NCBI RefSeq assembly: GCF_000426645.1
Contig: NZ_AUFT01000001.1
Span: 62,001 to 126,000, forward strand
Reading direction: 5' to 3'
Source: Nakamurella lactea DSM 19367
GTDB lineage: Bacteria > Actinomycetota > Actinomycetes > Mycobacteriales > Nakamurellaceae
Length of the DNA stretch: 64,000 nucleotides
The notes beneath the pieces were generated by a model, which worked only from the letters and a program-made list of their open reading frames with translations, did not search any database and had not been told where the DNA came from. Shown here one piece after another: positions 30,583-40,596 of the stretch. Within the stretch, counting starts at the first letter, position 1; every line of letters begins with the position of its first letter. The position numbers and the translations under genes were made by a program.

Positions 30583-30928
30583 GAAGTTCCTTCCTGTCCG
30601 GCCGCAGGACGCGTACCGGTGTGGGTGCGCCGGCTCTTCGGCCGACGGGGACGTCCGCGTCCCATCGGACGCGGCTGGGGACTACCCAGGAGTGATCACT
30701 GGGCCCGAGAAGGCAGCCCGGTCGGTGCTGGTATCACCGAAGTTGTGTGCTGCCGTGTGACGGGAGCGGGGCCGGTGTGCGGCATGGCAACCGGATGATT
30801 GCGTCTTCCCCCGCTGATGAATCTGCTACCGGCCAACTGCTCGCGGCATCAGTGATCAATACCGAGAATACCTGCCCGATGGCACTCGAGGCAACCGACC
30901 GGTAACAAGTGGTCGGCGATTCGTGTTC
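30583..30928. other. 346-base gap: rho leader and thrB 3' flank
   Basis: No gene recognised. It holds the palindrome AGTGATCACT at 30691-30700 inside a larger imperfect repeat (CCCAG...CTGGG), a second AGTGATCA at about 30851, and a small stem CCGACC/GGTCGG (30895-30916) just past the thrB stop. The long rho leader could serve autoregulation, which is known for rho in other bacteria. Confidence 0.5.
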
Positions 30929-31903
30929 TCACTGCCGGAATGCCGCGGCGTCGGCGGCGATCTGCTCGATCTGCAGCCCCCGCCGGTCGATCGGCAGCTC
31001 GACCAGATCGAACCCGGGACGCTGCCAGCGTCGCCCGTCGATCTCGCCGGTCACGAAGGCCAGCACCGACGGCCCGGCGCCTGATACCACTGCGGCGATG
31101 CCGGCGGCCCGCAGGTCGGCCACCAGGGCGGCGGTCTCCGGCATCGATGGCGCCCGGTACCGCTGATGCAGATAGTCAGCGGTCGCGGTCAGCAGCAGCG
31201 CCGGCTCGTCGCTGATGGCGTGCACGAACAGCGCTGCCGCGGCCGAGTTCGCGGCGGCATCCGCGTGCGGCACGGAGGTCGGCAGCAACGCCCTGGCGCG
31301 CTCGGTGGAGGATCCCCGCCGCGCGGAGAACAGCAGCACCCGCACCTGCGGGTGCACCGGCCTTTGCACCACCTGGCTGCGGCCGTCCGGCTCCGTCCAG
31401 GCGATGGTGAATCCCCCCAGCACCGCCGGTGCGGCGTTGTCCGGGTGACCCTCGACCCCAGCGGCGAGGTTCAGCAGGTCCGACCGCGACATCCGCTCCG
31501 GCCCCCCGGGGGTCAGCATCCGGGCGACGGCGATCCCGGCGACGATCGCCGCCGCCGACGATCCCTGCCCGCCACCGTGCGGGATCTCGTTGCTGCAGAC
31601 CAGTTCCAGCCTCGGCACCGGCTCGCCGAGCGCTTCGAAGCCGAGCACTGCGCTGCGGTACACCAGGTGATCGGCGGTCAACGGCACATCGGCCGACCCA
31701 CACCCGGTGACGGTGATTCGCAGCGGCCCGTCGGTCCGCCGGGCCGTCACCAGGTCGTAGCGGCCCAGCGCCAGGCCGAAGCAGTCGTAGCCGGGCCCGA
31801 GATTCGCCGAGGTCGCCGGCACCCGGACCCGCACCGCAGGCCAGGGGCGCGCCGGCACTACCGGACTTTCCGGCGCGTCGGGTGAGTCCGTCGACGCCGT
31901 CAT
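30929..31903 (-). CDS. thrB: homoserine kinase
   Basis: Phosphorylates homoserine with ATP in threonine synthesis. The 324-residue GHMP kinase has [20 protein letters not shown] at the start of the fold, the phosphate-binding [18 protein letters not shown] and the late motif [15 protein letters not shown]. Its start overlaps the thrC stop by four bases (ATGA), so hom-thrC-thrB is one translationally coupled run. Confidence 0.96.
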   Translation of the reverse strand: MTASTDSPDAPESPVVPARPWPAVRVRVPATSANLGPGYDCFGLALGRYDLVTARRTDGPLRITVTGCGSADVPLTADHLVYRSAVLGFEALGEPVPRLELVCSNEIPHGGGQGSSAAAIVAGIAVARMLTPGGPERMSRSDLLNLAAGVEGHPDNAAPAVLGGFTIAWTEPDGRSQVVQRPVHPQVRVLLFSARRGSSTERARALLPTSVPHADAAANSAAAALFVHAISDEPALLLTATADYLHQRYRAPSMPETAALVADLRAAGIAAVVSGAGPSVLAFVTGEIDGRRWQRPGFDLVELPIDRRGLQIEQIAADAAAFRQ

Positions 31904-32991
31904 CCGAGTTTCAGCGCATCCGCGACCGCTTCCGCGGAAACCGGGACCACTTCCGGCTCGCCCATGGTGGACATCGCGGTATCGGGATCCTTGAGCCCGT
32001 TGCCGGTGACCGTGCAGACCACCAGCGAGCCGGCCGGCAGTCGTCCGTCGGCGACCGTGGCCAGCAGCCCGGCGATCGAGGCGGCCGACGCCGGCTCGAC
32101 GAACACCCCGGTGCCGGCCGCGACCAGGTGATAGGCCCGCAGAATCTGCTCGTCGGTGACCGCGTCGATCAGCCCGCCGGAGTCGTCCCGGGCGCCGATC
32201 GCACCGTTCCAGGAGGCCGGCGAACCGATCCGGATCGCCGTCGCGATGGTCTCCGGGTCCTTCACCGGGGCCCCGTGCACCAGCGGCGCCGCGCCGGCCG
32301 CCTGGAAGCCGAACATCCGCGGCAGCGCGGAGATCGTCCCGTCAGCGGCGTATTCGCGGTAGCCCTTCCAGTACGCGGTGATGTTGCCGGCGTTGCCGAC
32401 CGGCAGGCAGTGCACATCCGGTGCCCTGCCGAGCACGTCGCAGATCTCGAACGCCGCGGTCTTCTGGCCCTCGATCCTGGCCGGATTCACCGAGTTGACC
32501 AACTCGATCCCGTCGATCGATGCGGCGGTCTTGCGGGCGAGTTCCAGGCAGTCGTCGAAGTTGCCCTGGACCTGCAGGATCCGGGCGCCGTAGGCGACCG
32601 CCTGGGCCAGCTTGCCGGCGGCGATCCGGCCCTGCGGGATCAACACCGCTGCCGTCAGGCCGGCGCGGGCGGCGTAGGCCGCGGCCGACGCCGAGGTATT
32701 GCCGGTGGAGGCGCACAGCACCACCCGCGCGCCGTCGGCCTTGGCGACCGTCACCGCCACCGTCATCCCCCGGTCCTTGAACGACCCGGTCGGGTTGGCC
32801 CCCTCGACCTTGAGGTACACGTCGCAGCCGGTCTGCTGCGACAGCGCCGGCGCGGGCAGCAGCGGGGTGCCGCCCTCGAACAGCGTGACGACCTCGGCGC
32901 CCGCCGGCACGCGGATCCGGTCGGCGTACGCGGCGATCAGCCCCGGCCAGCGTCGATGAACCGCTTCCGATGACGAAGAACGGACGATCAC
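31900..32991 (-). CDS. thrC: threonine synthase
   Basis: PLP enzyme converting O-phosphohomoserine to threonine. The 363-residue protein has the PLP lysine in [36 protein letters not shown] and the phosphate-binding [15 protein letters not shown]. It overlaps hom upstream and thrB downstream by four bases each. Length matches the short bacterial class. Confidence 0.96.
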   Translation of the reverse strand: MIVRSSSSEAVHRRWPGLIAAYADRIRVPAGAEVVTLFEGGTPLLPAPALSQQTGCDVYLKVEGANPTGSFKDRGMTVAVTVAKADGARVVLCASTGNTSASAAAYAARAGLTAAVLIPQGRIAAGKLAQAVAYGARILQVQGNFDDCLELARKTAASIDGIELVNSVNPARIEGQKTAAFEICDVLGRAPDVHCLPVGNAGNITAYWKGYREYAADGTISALPRMFGFQAAGAAPLVHGAPVKDPETIATAIRIGSPASWNGAIGARDDSGGLIDAVTDEQILRAYHLVAAGTGVFVEPASAASIAGLLATVADGRLPAGSLVVCTVTGNGLKDPDTAMSTMGEPEVVPVSAEAVADALKLG

Positions 32992-34328
32992 GACATGTCT
33001 CCCATCACGCGCATCACCGAGGTGACCTGACGAACAGAATCCAGCTCGGTGAGCCGGTCGACGGTCGCCGACAACGCAGCATCGGCCGCGGTGTGGGTGA
33101 CCAGCACCAGGGTGGCGTCGTCACCGCCGCCCTGCTGACGGACCGTGGCGATCGACACGCCGGCCTCCGCGAACGCGGTAGCCACCGTGGCCAGCACACC
33201 CGGCCGGTCGTCCACGTCCAGGCTGATGTGGTAGCTGGTCGGCACCTCACCGATCGGCCGGATCGGCAACTCCGCGTAGGCCGATTCCCGCGGCCCGCGG
33301 CCGCCGCCGACCAGGTTCCGGGCGACCGCGACCAGGTCGCCGAGTACCGCCGACGCGGTCGGTGCCCCGCCGGCGCCCGGACCGTAGAACATCAACCGGC
33401 CGGCCGCCTCCGCCTCCACGTACACCGCGTTGTAGGCACCGTCCACCTGGGCCAGCGGGTGATTCCGCGGAATCATCACCGGGTGCACCCTGGCGGACAC
33501 CGCCTCGCCGGCCGCCGGCCCGTCGCCCGGACCGCCGGTGACCCGCTCGCAGATCGCCAGAAGCTTGACCACACAACCGATCTCGTCGGCCGCCCGGATG
33601 TCCGCCGAGGTCACCGAGCCGATCCCCTCGCGGTAGACGTCGGACGCCCCGACCCTGGTGTGAAACCCCACCGACGCCAGGATCGCAGCCTTGGCAGCGG
33701 CATCGAACCCGTCGACGTCGGCGGTCGGATCCGCCTCCGCGTAGCCCAGCCGGGTGGCCTCCTTCAGCGCGATCTCATAGCTCTCGCCGGTGTCGCTCAT
33801 CGCCGACAGAATGAAGTTCGTCGTGCCGTTGACGATGCCAAGGATCCGGGAGATCCGATCGCCGGCCAGCGATTCCCGCAGTGGCCGGATCAACGGGATG
33901 GCGCCGGCCACTGCCGCCTCGAAGTACAGGTCGGCGTGCGCCGCATCGGCTGCCTCGTACAGCGCCGGGCCCTCCTCCGCCAACAGCGCCTTGTTCGCCG
34001 TCACCACACCGGCGCCGCGGCGCAGCGCCGTCAGCAGCAGATCCTTGGTCGGTTCGATGCCGCCCATCAGCTCGACCACCACGTCGACGTCAGCACGAGC
34101 GACCAGGGCAGCGCCGTCGGTGGTCAGCAGATCTGCCGGCACCTCGGGGTGCTTGTGCGGGCGGCGAACGGCGACCGCGACCAGTTCCAGCGGCGCGCCC
34201 ACCCTGGCGGTCAGCTCGGCCCGCTGCTCGGCGAGCAACCGGATCACCTGGGAGCCGACCACACCGGCACCGAGCAGCCCGATCCGTACCGGGGACGGTT
34301 CGGCCCCGGGCTGAGCGGCGTGCGTCAT
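32988..34328 (-). CDS. hom: homoserine dehydrogenase with C-terminal ACT domain
   Basis: Reduces aspartate semialdehyde to homoserine with NAD(P)H. The 446-residue protein has the Rossmann motif [17 protein letters not shown], the catalytic/substrate stretch [35 protein letters not shown] and, at the C-terminus, an ACT regulatory domain ([20 protein letters not shown]). The ACT domain usually gives threonine feedback inhibition. Monofunctional: no aspartokinase domain is fused. Confidence 0.96.
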   Translation of the reverse strand: MTHAAQPGAEPSPVRIGLLGAGVVGSQVIRLLAEQRAELTARVGAPLELVAVAVRRPHKHPEVPADLLTTDGAALVARADVDVVVELMGGIEPTKDLLLTALRRGAGVVTANKALLAEEGPALYEAADAAHADLYFEAAVAGAIPLIRPLRESLAGDRISRILGIVNGTTNFILSAMSDTGESYEIALKEATRLGYAEADPTADVDGFDAAAKAAILASVGFHTRVGASDVYREGIGSVTSADIRAADEIGCVVKLLAICERVTGGPGDGPAAGEAVSARVHPVMIPRNHPLAQVDGAYNAVYVEAEAAGRLMFYGPGAGGAPTASAVLGDLVAVARNLVGGGRGPRESAYAELPIRPIGEVPTSYHISLDVDDRPGVLATVATAFAEAGVSIATVRQQGGGDDATLVLVTHTAADAALSATVDRLTELDSVRQVTSVMRVMGDMS

Positions 34329-34555
34329 CGACCCCGCCTGGTCGCGCCGCGGAACACCCGGAAGGCGATCACCAGCAGCGCGACCACCACCAACACCGCG
34401 GCGATCGCGATCGCCGTCCGCAGCCAGTCCGGCATGTCGGGCTTCACCAGCACGATGACGATCAGGATCCCGGCGATCCCGAGCAGCACGGTGCCGGGCA
34501 CCAACGACGGCTGGCCGTTGCGGTCCGGTTGCCGATCGGGTTCGTCGTTGCTCAC
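34325..34555 (-). CDS. small two-helix membrane protein coupled to hom
   Basis: A 76-residue protein of unknown function with a charged N-terminus (SNDEPDRQPDRNGQPS), two membrane helices (PGTVLLGIAGILIVIVLV and LRTAIAIAAVLVVVALLVIA) and an Arg-rich end (GATRRGR). Its stop overlaps the hom start (ATGA), so it is co-translated with hom. It has no counterpart in the M. tuberculosis lysA-thrA interval as far as I know. Confidence 0.65.
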   Translation of the reverse strand: MSNDEPDRQPDRNGQPSLVPGTVLLGIAGILIVIVLVKPDMPDWLRTAIAIAAVLVVVALLVIAFRVFRGATRRGR

Positions 34556-34622
34556 CAGGCCCCTCCGCTCGTCCCTCGCGGGTTGCCCTGGCTGGGTGCC
34601 AATGGTTCCCTCACAAGTTCGC

Positions 34623-36041
34623 TCACCAGGTCTCCAGTCGCATCAGGTCGTCATCGGTCTCGCGGCGCAGCATCACCCTGGCGGCCCCGTCCCGGACCGC
34701 CAGCACGGCCGGCCGTGGCAGCCGGTTGTAGTTGCTGGCCATGGCATAGCAGTACGCGCCGGTGGCGGCGACCGCGAGCAGGTCACCAACCGCCAGATCG
34801 GCAGGAAGATAGCAGTCGCGCACCACGATGTCGCCGCTCTCGCAGTGCTTTCCCACCACCCGGGACAGCCTGCCGGGCGCGTCGCTGTCCCTGGAGGCCA
34901 GGGTGACGCTGTACTCGGCATCGTAGAGAGCGGTGCGGATGTTGTCGCTCATCCCGCCGTCGACGCTCACGTAACGGCGGACCAGCCCGCCGTCGAGCGC
35001 GACGTCCTTGATGGTGCCGACCTCGTACAGCGTGACGGTGCCCGGCCCGGCGATCGCCCGGCCCGGTTCGACGGCGATCCGCGGTACCGCGACGCCGGCC
35101 GCCTGGACCTCTCTGGAGACGATGTCAGTGAGCGACTTGGCCATCGCGTCGGCGGTCGGCGGATCGTCGGAGGGCACGTACGCGATGCCGAGCCCGCCGC
35201 CCAGATCGAGGGTGTGAATGGTGTCTACGAGTTCGGGATACCGCCCGATCAGTTCCTTCATCAGGCCGACCACCCGATGCGCCGCGACCTCGAACCCGGA
35301 CGGGTCGAAGATCTGTGAACCGATGTGCGAGTGCAGCCCGATCAGCCGCAGGTGCGGCGCCGCCACCACTCGGCGGGCGGCCTCGGCGGCGTCGCCGCCG
35401 GCCAGGGAGAAGCCGAACTTCTGGTCCTCGTGGGCGGTGGCGATGAATTCGTGGGTGTGCGCCTCGACGCCCACCGTCACCCTGATCATCACATCGACCG
35501 GCTCGGTCCGGCCATCCGCCGACGACTCGGTGAGTCCGGCCAGCCGGGCGATCTCGTCGAACGAGTCGACCACCACCGTGCCGATCCGCGCGCTGACGGC
35601 GGCCGCGAGCTCGGTGTCGGACTTGTTCGACCCGTGCAGGGCGATCCGCCCGGCCGGGAAGCCGGCCCGCAGTGCCAGGGCCAATTCACCGCCGGAACAG
35701 ACGTCCAGCGACAGTCCCTCATCGGCCAGCCAGCGCACCACCTCGCCGCAGAGGAACGCCTTCCCGGCGTAGTGCACGGCAGCCGCGTCGCCGAACGCGT
35801 CGGCGTAGTCGTGGCACCGGGACCGGAAATCCGCCTCGTCGACCACCATCAACGGAGTGCCGTACTCGGCGGCGAGGTCGCGGGCATCGGTGCCGGCCAG
35901 ACTCAGCGCCCCGTCGATACCCCGGCATGCGCCCCGCGGCCAGACTCGGGGATCGAGCACCCCGAGATGCTCCGACGGACCCGGATTCGGGTGCGGAGCA
36001 ACGACTTCGCCGTGTCGGGGTCCGGCGGGATGGGCTCTCAC
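34623..36041 (-). CDS. lysA: diaminopimelate decarboxylase
   Basis: Last step of lysine synthesis: decarboxylates meso-diaminopimelate with PLP. The 472-residue protein has the PLP lysine in [14 protein letters not shown] (Lys94), [51 protein letters not shown] and the active-site cysteine in [11 protein letters not shown]. The GTG start at 36041 overlaps the nrtL stop (GTGA). An N-terminal extension of about 25 residues, rich in Pro and His, precedes the conserved [11 protein letters not shown]. Confidence 0.96.
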   Translation of the reverse strand: MRAHPAGPRHGEVVAPHPNPGPSEHLGVLDPRVWPRGACRGIDGALSLAGTDARDLAAEYGTPLMVVDEADFRSRCHDYADAFGDAAAVHYAGKAFLCGEVVRWLADEGLSLDVCSGGELALALRAGFPAGRIALHGSNKSDTELAAAVSARIGTVVVDSFDEIARLAGLTESSADGRTEPVDVMIRVTVGVEAHTHEFIATAHEDQKFGFSLAGGDAAEAARRVVAAPHLRLIGLHSHIGSQIFDPSGFEVAAHRVVGLMKELIGRYPELVDTIHTLDLGGGLGIAYVPSDDPPTADAMAKSLTDIVSREVQAAGVAVPRIAVEPGRAIAGPGTVTLYEVGTIKDVALDGGLVRRYVSVDGGMSDNIRTALYDAEYSVTLASRDSDAPGRLSRVVGKHCESGDIVVRDCYLPADLAVGDLLAVAATGAYCYAMASNYNRLPRPAVLAVRDGAARVMLRRETDDDLMRLETW

Positions 36042-36793
36042 ATTCGCTCCGGTGCGCTCACGCCGAGGACGCCGAGTCCGTCGGCCAGGATCTGGCGGGC
36101 ATCGGCCACCAACTGGAGCCGATCGTCCGCGGCAGTCCCGCCGTCGGCGGTGACCGCCATGGTCGGCAACACCCGGACGACACACAGGTAATCACGGACG
36201 GCCGTCGCCAGTCGCTCCAGGTAGCGGGTCAGCCGGTGCGGCTGCGCCCGGTTCACGACGTTGGCGAGCACCTGCGGGTACTCCGCCAGCACCCGGCGCA
36301 GCACCGCCGTCGCCGCCGCCTCACCTGATGACGGTGCCGCCGGATCCGCTGCCCGTTGCTCGGGCAAGGTCTCCGCCGGGCCGAGGCAGTCGTCGTGCTC
36401 GCCGGCGAACGGGCGCAGCGCGGCGGCATAACGGCCGACCGCCGCCAGCCTGGCGTGGGCGAACTGCACCTGGAAGATCGGATTGTCGTCGTTCGGACGT
36501 ACCCACCGGCCGATGTCGATCGGCGCGGCCGGATTCCGGGCCTGCCGGATCAGCGCGTACCTGGCCGCCTCGGCCCCGACCAGTGTTGCCAGCTCGGCGC
36601 CGGTGATCGTCGCCAGGTACGGATCCGCCATGGACGGGCAACCCCGGGTGTGCCGCGCCCGCATCCGTCCGGTCCGGCCCACCGCCTGCTCCACGACCTG
36701 CACGGCGCGCTGCCGGACCAGGCCGTCCGTGTCTCCCCCGCCGGGCGCCGGATCGGCGGCGCGCGCCATCGCGGCGGAGGGGGTGGAGGTCAT
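36038..36793 (-). CDS. nrtL: ArgS-related anticodon-binding protein (stand-alone DALR domain, NrtL type)
   Basis: A 251-residue protein equivalent to the C-terminal part of arginyl-tRNA synthetase only. It includes [20 protein letters not shown] and [19 protein letters not shown], which match the ArgS segment after the KMSKS loop, and a DALR-like helical bundle ([20 protein letters not shown]) to the end. The HIGH and KMSKS catalytic motifs and some 300 residues are absent. Related stand-alone proteins next to lysA are annotated NrtL in Streptomyces. The position is that of argS in M. tuberculosis, so a true argS must be elsewhere. The role (tRNA binding) is inferred. The first 50 residues are low-complexity and the start is uncertain. 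Confidence 0.75.
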   Translation of the reverse strand: MTSTPSAAMARAADPAPGGGDTDGLVRQRAVQVVEQAVGRTGRMRARHTRGCPSMADPYLATITGAELATLVGAEAARYALIRQARNPAAPIDIGRWVRPNDDNPIFQVQFAHARLAAVGRYAAALRPFAGEHDDCLGPAETLPEQRAADPAAPSSGEAAATAVLRRVLAEYPQVLANVVNRAQPHRLTRYLERLATAVRDYLCVVRVLPTMAVTADGGTAADDRLQLVADARQILADGLGVLGVSAPERM

Positions 36794-37098
36794 CTGTCCA
36801 TCTTAGGAATGACGGCACGCTCGATTCGCCACCCGGCCTGTGATCCGCGCCGGGCGATACGCCGTCGACGGCCAGGTGAACGCCGGCCGGGGACACCCCG
36901 AACGGCCGGCGCCGCCGAGCCCTGATCTTCTGCCCGTAGACTCGCCCGGGTTGCCCCGGCCGGCCGCCGTCCTCCGTTCGATCGGGGAACGGCCGGGTCC
37001 GGCGTGACCTGGTGGTGCACGGAGCGTTCCGATCCGGGTCCCGCCCGCCGTACCCGCCCAGTCCGCAGCACCGCTCAGTCAACGAGGTTTGCCCACCG
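36794..37098. other. 305-base divergent intergenic region
   Basis: Lies between nrtL (minus) and the DUF3105 gene (plus). No gene or conserved RNA recognised. A TAGACT box at 36937-36942 on the plus strand fits a -10 element for the DUF3105-DUF305 pair, with a leader of about 150 bases; no good -35 is seen. Confidence 0.4.
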
Positions 37099-38082
37099 AT
37101 GATGGCCAGCAACAGCAAGAACAAGCGCGCCGGCGCGACCAAGACGCCGACCATCCGGCACCGGCAGGGTCCCCCGTGGATGACCATCATCGCGGTCGCC
37201 ATCGTGGTCGTCCTGGCCGGCGCCATCGCCTGGGTGGTGATCGCGAAGAACAACGAGACCAGCGCGCAGGCCGACAAGTTGGCGCCCTGGACGCCGAGCG
37301 CGGACAACAAGGACCCCTCGGTGAACATCCCAGGGATCTACGTCGGTGCGTCGGCCGAGGAGGTCGCGACCGATGCGTCGGGGGCGCAGTTGATCCGCTA
37401 CAACTATCCGGCGTACAAGGCGCTGATCCACGTCAAGGCCGACCAGCGGGTGGCCTACGACCGGTTCCCACCGGTCGGCGGCCCGCACGACGAGCAATGG
37501 GCCGACTGCCAGGGCATCGTCTACACAAAGCCGGTCCGCGACGAGAACATGGTGCACACCCTCGAGCACGGCGCGGTGTGGATCGCCTACAACCCGGACA
37601 AGGTCAAGGGCGCCGACCTGGACAAGCTCAAGAGCTATGTCGAGGGTCAGAGCTACATCACGCTGACCCCGTACCCGGGTCTGAAGTCCAATATCTCGCT
37701 GCAGGCCTGGGCCCACCAGCTGCAGGTGGAGTCGGCGTCCGACGAGCGGATCGCCCAGTTCATCACCGCGCTGCGGCAGAACATCTTCGTGTACCCGGAG
37801 ACCGGTGCCCGTTGCGACTCCCCCGGCTGGGACAGCGCGAACCCGCCGGCCTTCGATGCCAGCCCGCGGACGTCGTCCGACGTGCAGATGGACGGCTCGG
37901 GCGCAGACGGCGCCACCGGCGTGGCCGCCGAGACCGGCGCTTCGGTGCCCGAGGACTCCGGCAGCGACGTCAGCGGCACCGACGTCAGCGGCACCGACGT
38001 CAGCGGCACCGATGCACCGGCCACCGATCCGGCCACGGCGACCAGCACCGCCGAGACCACGGCGGCTGCCTCGACGTCATGA
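37099..38082 (+). CDS. DUF3105 membrane-anchored protein
   Basis: A 327-residue protein with a Lys/Arg-rich start, one membrane helix (MTIIAVAIVVVLAGAIAWVVI, about residues 28-48) and a DUF3105 domain outside the membrane: FPPVGGPHDEQWADCQGIVY, MVHTLEHGAVWIAYNPDKV and LTPYPGLKSNISLQAWAHQL. The conserved His/Asp/Glu/Cys residues suggest metal binding but this is unproven. The last 70 residues are disordered and include three GTDVS repeats. The stop overlaps the DUF305 start (ATGA). DUF3105-DUF305 pairing recurs in Actinomycetota. Confidence 0.88.
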   Translation: MMASNSKNKRAGATKTPTIRHRQGPPWMTIIAVAIVVVLAGAIAWVVIAKNNETSAQADKLAPWTPSADNKDPSVNIPGIYVGASAEEVATDASGAQLIRYNYPAYKALIHVKADQRVAYDRFPPVGGPHDEQWADCQGIVYTKPVRDENMVHTLEHGAVWIAYNPDKVKGADLDKLKSYVEGQSYITLTPYPGLKSNISLQAWAHQLQVESASDERIAQFITALRQNIFVYPETGARCDSPGWDSANPPAFDASPRTSSDVQMDGSGADGATGVAAETGASVPEDSGSDVSGTDVSGTDVSGTDAPATDPATATSTAETTAAASTS

Positions 38083-38993
38083 CCGACCGCAGCGACGACC
38101 TGCCGGGTGACCCGGCGCCGCATCCCGACGCCGAGTTCGACGTGGACTCCGACGCCGATATCGACGCCGACCCCACTACTGATGCCGATGTCGATGTCGA
38201 TGTCTACGAACGGGCACACGCTCCGGGTGAGTCGGTCTTCCAGCGCTGGGGCCGAGGCAGCACCGCCGCGGTGCTGTCGTTGGCCGCCGTCGCACTCCTG
38301 CTGGTCGGGGTGATCCTCGGCTTCGCGGTACGCGGATCGGGCGACCGGTCGCCGAACTCTCTGGTGCTCGCGGTGCCGGCGAACGACTCCGTCGACGTCG
38401 GCTTCGCCCGCGACATGATCGTGCACCACAACCAGGGCATCACCATGGCGCACGAGGCCGAGTCGGACACCGACGACGATGAGATCCGGCTGCTGGCCTA
38501 CGACATCAACGCCACCCAACTCGCCCAGGTCGGCCAGATGCAGGGCTGGCTGGCGCTGTGGCAGCTACCCCAGCAGGTGGTCGGCAGCACCCCGATGACG
38601 TGGATGAGTTCCTCCTCCGGTCACGACATGGCCGGGATGGCCGGAATGACGACGGTCGGTGGCACCACGTCGGCGTCGCCGGCCGTCACCACCGGCACCG
38701 CCGACGACTCCGGCCACCAGGCGCTGATGCCCGGGATGGCCACGTCCGGCGAGATGGCGAAGCTGAAGTCGTTGCGCGGCAAGGAGTCCGACATCTACTT
38801 CCTGCAACTGATGATCCGCCACCACCAGGGCGGTGGTCCGATGATGGTGTACGCCGCGCAGCATGCCACCAACCCGATCGTGGTCAACTTCGCCCAACAG
38901 ATGTGGGAGGCGCAGACCGGCGAGGTGTCGGTGATGACGCAGATGCTGGCCGAACGCGGCGCCGAACCACTGCCGTACACCCCGCCCAAGTGA
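38079..38993 (+). CDS. DUF305 protein with Met/His-rich loop
   Basis: A 304-residue protein. The cytosolic N-terminus is strikingly acidic (DSDADIDADPTTDADVDVD), followed by one membrane helix (AAVLSLAAVALLLVGVILGF) and the DUF305 ferritin-like domain. Both HH motifs are present: FARDMIVHHNQGITMAHEA and FLQLMIRHHQGGGPMMVYA. A Met/His-rich insertion (HDMAGMAGM, later ALMPGMATSGEM) lies between them, the kind of sequence that binds copper in other proteins. Its role with DUF3105 is unknown. Confidence 0.88.
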   Translation: MTDRSDDLPGDPAPHPDAEFDVDSDADIDADPTTDADVDVDVYERAHAPGESVFQRWGRGSTAAVLSLAAVALLLVGVILGFAVRGSGDRSPNSLVLAVPANDSVDVGFARDMIVHHNQGITMAHEAESDTDDDEIRLLAYDINATQLAQVGQMQGWLALWQLPQQVVGSTPMTWMSSSSGHDMAGMAGMTTVGGTTSASPAVTTGTADDSGHQALMPGMATSGEMAKLKSLRGKESDIYFLQLMIRHHQGGGPMMVYAAQHATNPIVVNFAQQMWEAQTGEVSVMTQMLAERGAEPLPYTPPK

Positions 38994-39040
38994 CCGGGTT
39001 CGTTCGACCCGCCACGGCGAGTGCATGGTCGGTGATGCGG

Positions 39041-39046
39041 TAGAGT
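39041..39046 (+). promoter_or_regulatory. possible -10 element of the tRNA-Arg gene
   Basis: TAGAGT lies 11 bases before the mature 5' end of the tRNA, the spacing expected for a tRNA promoter. No clear -35. Confidence 0.4.
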
Positions 39047-39057
39047 TTCTCCAGTGC

Positions 39058-39129
39058 GCCCCCGTAGCTCAGGGGATAGAGCACCGCCCTCCGGAGGCGG
39101 GTGCGCAGGTTCGAATCCTGCCGGGGGCA
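39058..39129 (+). tRNA. tRNA-Arg (anticodon CCG)
   Basis: Full cloverleaf: acceptor GCCCCCG/CGGGGGC, D-arm GCTC...GAGC, anticodon stem CCGCC/GGCGG with loop CTCCGGA (anticodon CCG at 39091-39093, reads CGG), T-arm GCAGG-TTCGAAT-CCTGC. The CCA end is not encoded. Confidence 0.97.
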
Positions 39130-39152
39130 CGTCCGGACATAGCAGTACCGAC

Positions 39153-39182
39153 AAGGCGCCGATCTCCTGGATCGGCGCCTTT
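39153..39182. terminator. intrinsic terminator hairpin between tRNA-Arg and the P450 gene
   Basis: AAGGCGCCGATC (39153-39164) pairs perfectly with GATCGGCGCCTT (39170-39181) around a five-base loop, followed by T. It lies 5 bases past the P450 stop on the other strand, so it can serve both genes. Confidence 0.85.
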
Positions 39183-39186
39183 CGCG

Positions 39187-40596
39187 TTAACCCAGGATGA
39201 CCGGCAGCTTCTCGACGCCGTAGACGATCGAGGTCTGCCGGTACTTCAGGTCTGACGGGTCGACAGCAAGCCTGGCCGTCGGGAACCGGCGAACCAGCGC
39301 GGGGTAGGCAATCCGCAGTTCCATCTTGGCCAACTCGGCGCCGATGCAGCGGTGGGCACCGTAGCCGAAGGCCAGGTGCTTCGTCGGAGCCCGCTGCGGA
39401 TCGACCAGGTCCAGGTTGCCCTCGCCGTCGGTGAGGGCAGGGTCCCGATCGGCGCCGGACAGGGAGACCAGGACCACGTCGCCGGCGCCGATCCTGACGC
39501 CGGCCACCTCACAGTCCTCGCGGGCGAACCGGGGAAAGGCCACCTGGACCACGGTGAGATAGCGCAGCAGTTCCTCGACGAACGGCCCGATGGCGTCCGG
39601 ATCGGTGCGGATCAGGTCCCGGGTCGTGTGGTCCTGCAGCAACACCAGTGCGCCGAGGGCGATCATGCTGGCGGTGGTCTCGAAGCCGCCGACCAGGATC
39701 CCGTCAGCCAGCCCGGCCAGCTCCCGGTCGTCGATCGCGTCGCCGTGCTCGCGGATGATCATCCCGAGCAGTCCGTCACCCGGGTCCTTGCGTTGCTGGG
39801 CTACCACCCCCATCAGGTAGTCAAGCGACTCCGAGATCGCCCCCAACGATGCTCCGGCGCCGGCGAACAGGTCGAAGCGGGCGACCGAAAGTCGTTGGAA
39901 CGCATCACGATCCGCATACGGAACGCCGAGCAGCTCGCAGATCGCCAGCGACGGGATCGGCAACGAGAACAGCTCGACCAGGTCGACCGGTCCCCCGCCG
40001 CCCTTGCTCGCGGCGTCGGCCGCTATCGCGTCCAGCTGGCCCTCGACGATCGCCTCCAACATCGGCGTCAGCCGGGACAACCGCCGCATGGTGAATTCCG
40101 GCGTCAGGATCTTGCGCAGCCGGGTGTGATCGGGCGGGTCGGCCATCCCCAGCCCACCCGGGTCCTTCTCGTCGGCGTTGCCGCCGATCGCCGCGGCCAG
40201 CGACGGGTCTGCGGCGATATTGGCGAAGTCGTTGCTGAATCGCTCGGTGTCGGCCAGCACCTGCTTGGCCTCCTCGTAGCCGGTGACCAGCCAGACGTTG
40301 ACCCCGAAAGGCAGCGGCAGCTTGTTCACCGGTGCCTTCTCGCGCATCGCGGCCAGCTCCGGCAGCGGGTCCAAACCGTTGCGCCGCAACGGCATCGTCA
40401 CCGAGGCCGGCAACAGCGCCAGCGGTGACCGGCCGCGCGCGGTCTGCCAGGCGACCGCCCGCCGGGCGACGAAACCGATCAGTCGCGATTTCGCCCGGCC
40501 GGACAGCTCGACAGTGCGGCGCCCGACCGCTGCCCCCCTCCGGCGAATCGCTGCGGCACTCCCCGACCGTGCAGACCTCACCGGCACACCCTTCAT
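39187..40596 (-). CDS. cytochrome P450
   Basis: A soluble-type bacterial P450 monooxygenase, substrate unknown. Motifs seen are the I-helix VGGFETTAS, the ExxR in VEELLRYL, and the haem-binding FGYGAHRCIGAELA with Cys417. The 469-residue product is longer than most (about 400): residues 1-70 form an Arg/Ala-rich extension before PLRRNGLDPLPELAAMREK. The ATG at 40596 is preceded by AGGA at good spacing; ATG 40632 would add 12 more residues. No ferredoxin gene is next to it, so electrons must come from elsewhere. Confidence 0.92.
   Translation of the reverse strand: MKGVPVRSARSGSAAAIRRRGAAVGRRTVELSGRAKSRLIGFVARRAVAWQTARGRSPLALLPASVTMPLRRNGLDPLPELAAMREKAPVNKLPLPFGVNVWLVTGYEEAKQVLADTERFSNDFANIAADPSLAAAIGGNADEKDPGGLGMADPPDHTRLRKILTPEFTMRRLSRLTPMLEAIVEGQLDAIAADAASKGGGGPVDLVELFSLPIPSLAICELLGVPYADRDAFQRLSVARFDLFAGAGASLGAISESLDYLMGVVAQQRKDPGDGLLGMIIREHGDAIDDRELAGLADGILVGGFETTASMIALGALVLLQDHTTRDLIRTDPDAIGPFVEELLRYLTVVQVAFPRFAREDCEVAGVRIGAGDVVLVSLSGADRDPALTDGEGNLDLVDPQRAPTKHLAFGYGAHRCIGAELAKMELRIAYPALVRRFPTARLAVDPSDLKYRQTSIVYGVEKLPVILG

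Noticed and set aside
28378-30798. 806-codon plus-strand frame opposite rho with hydrophobic Val/Ile/Ala repeats
   Set aside because: The apparent membrane-like repeats ([14 protein letters not shown]) are the antisense reading of the Rho QQxxRxNDR repeats. Rho itself is certain.
36038-36793. Calling the ArgS-like gene a pseudogene
   Set aside because: The frame is intact, overlaps lysA in a GTGA arrangement and matches known stand-alone NrtL-type proteins, so decay is not the simplest explanation.
32988-37098. Lysine riboswitch or threonine attenuator in the lysA-hom-thrCB region
   Set aside because: Genes overlap or lie close together; no leader peptide rich in Thr/Ile or lysine-riboswitch-like structure was seen in the 305-base upstream region.
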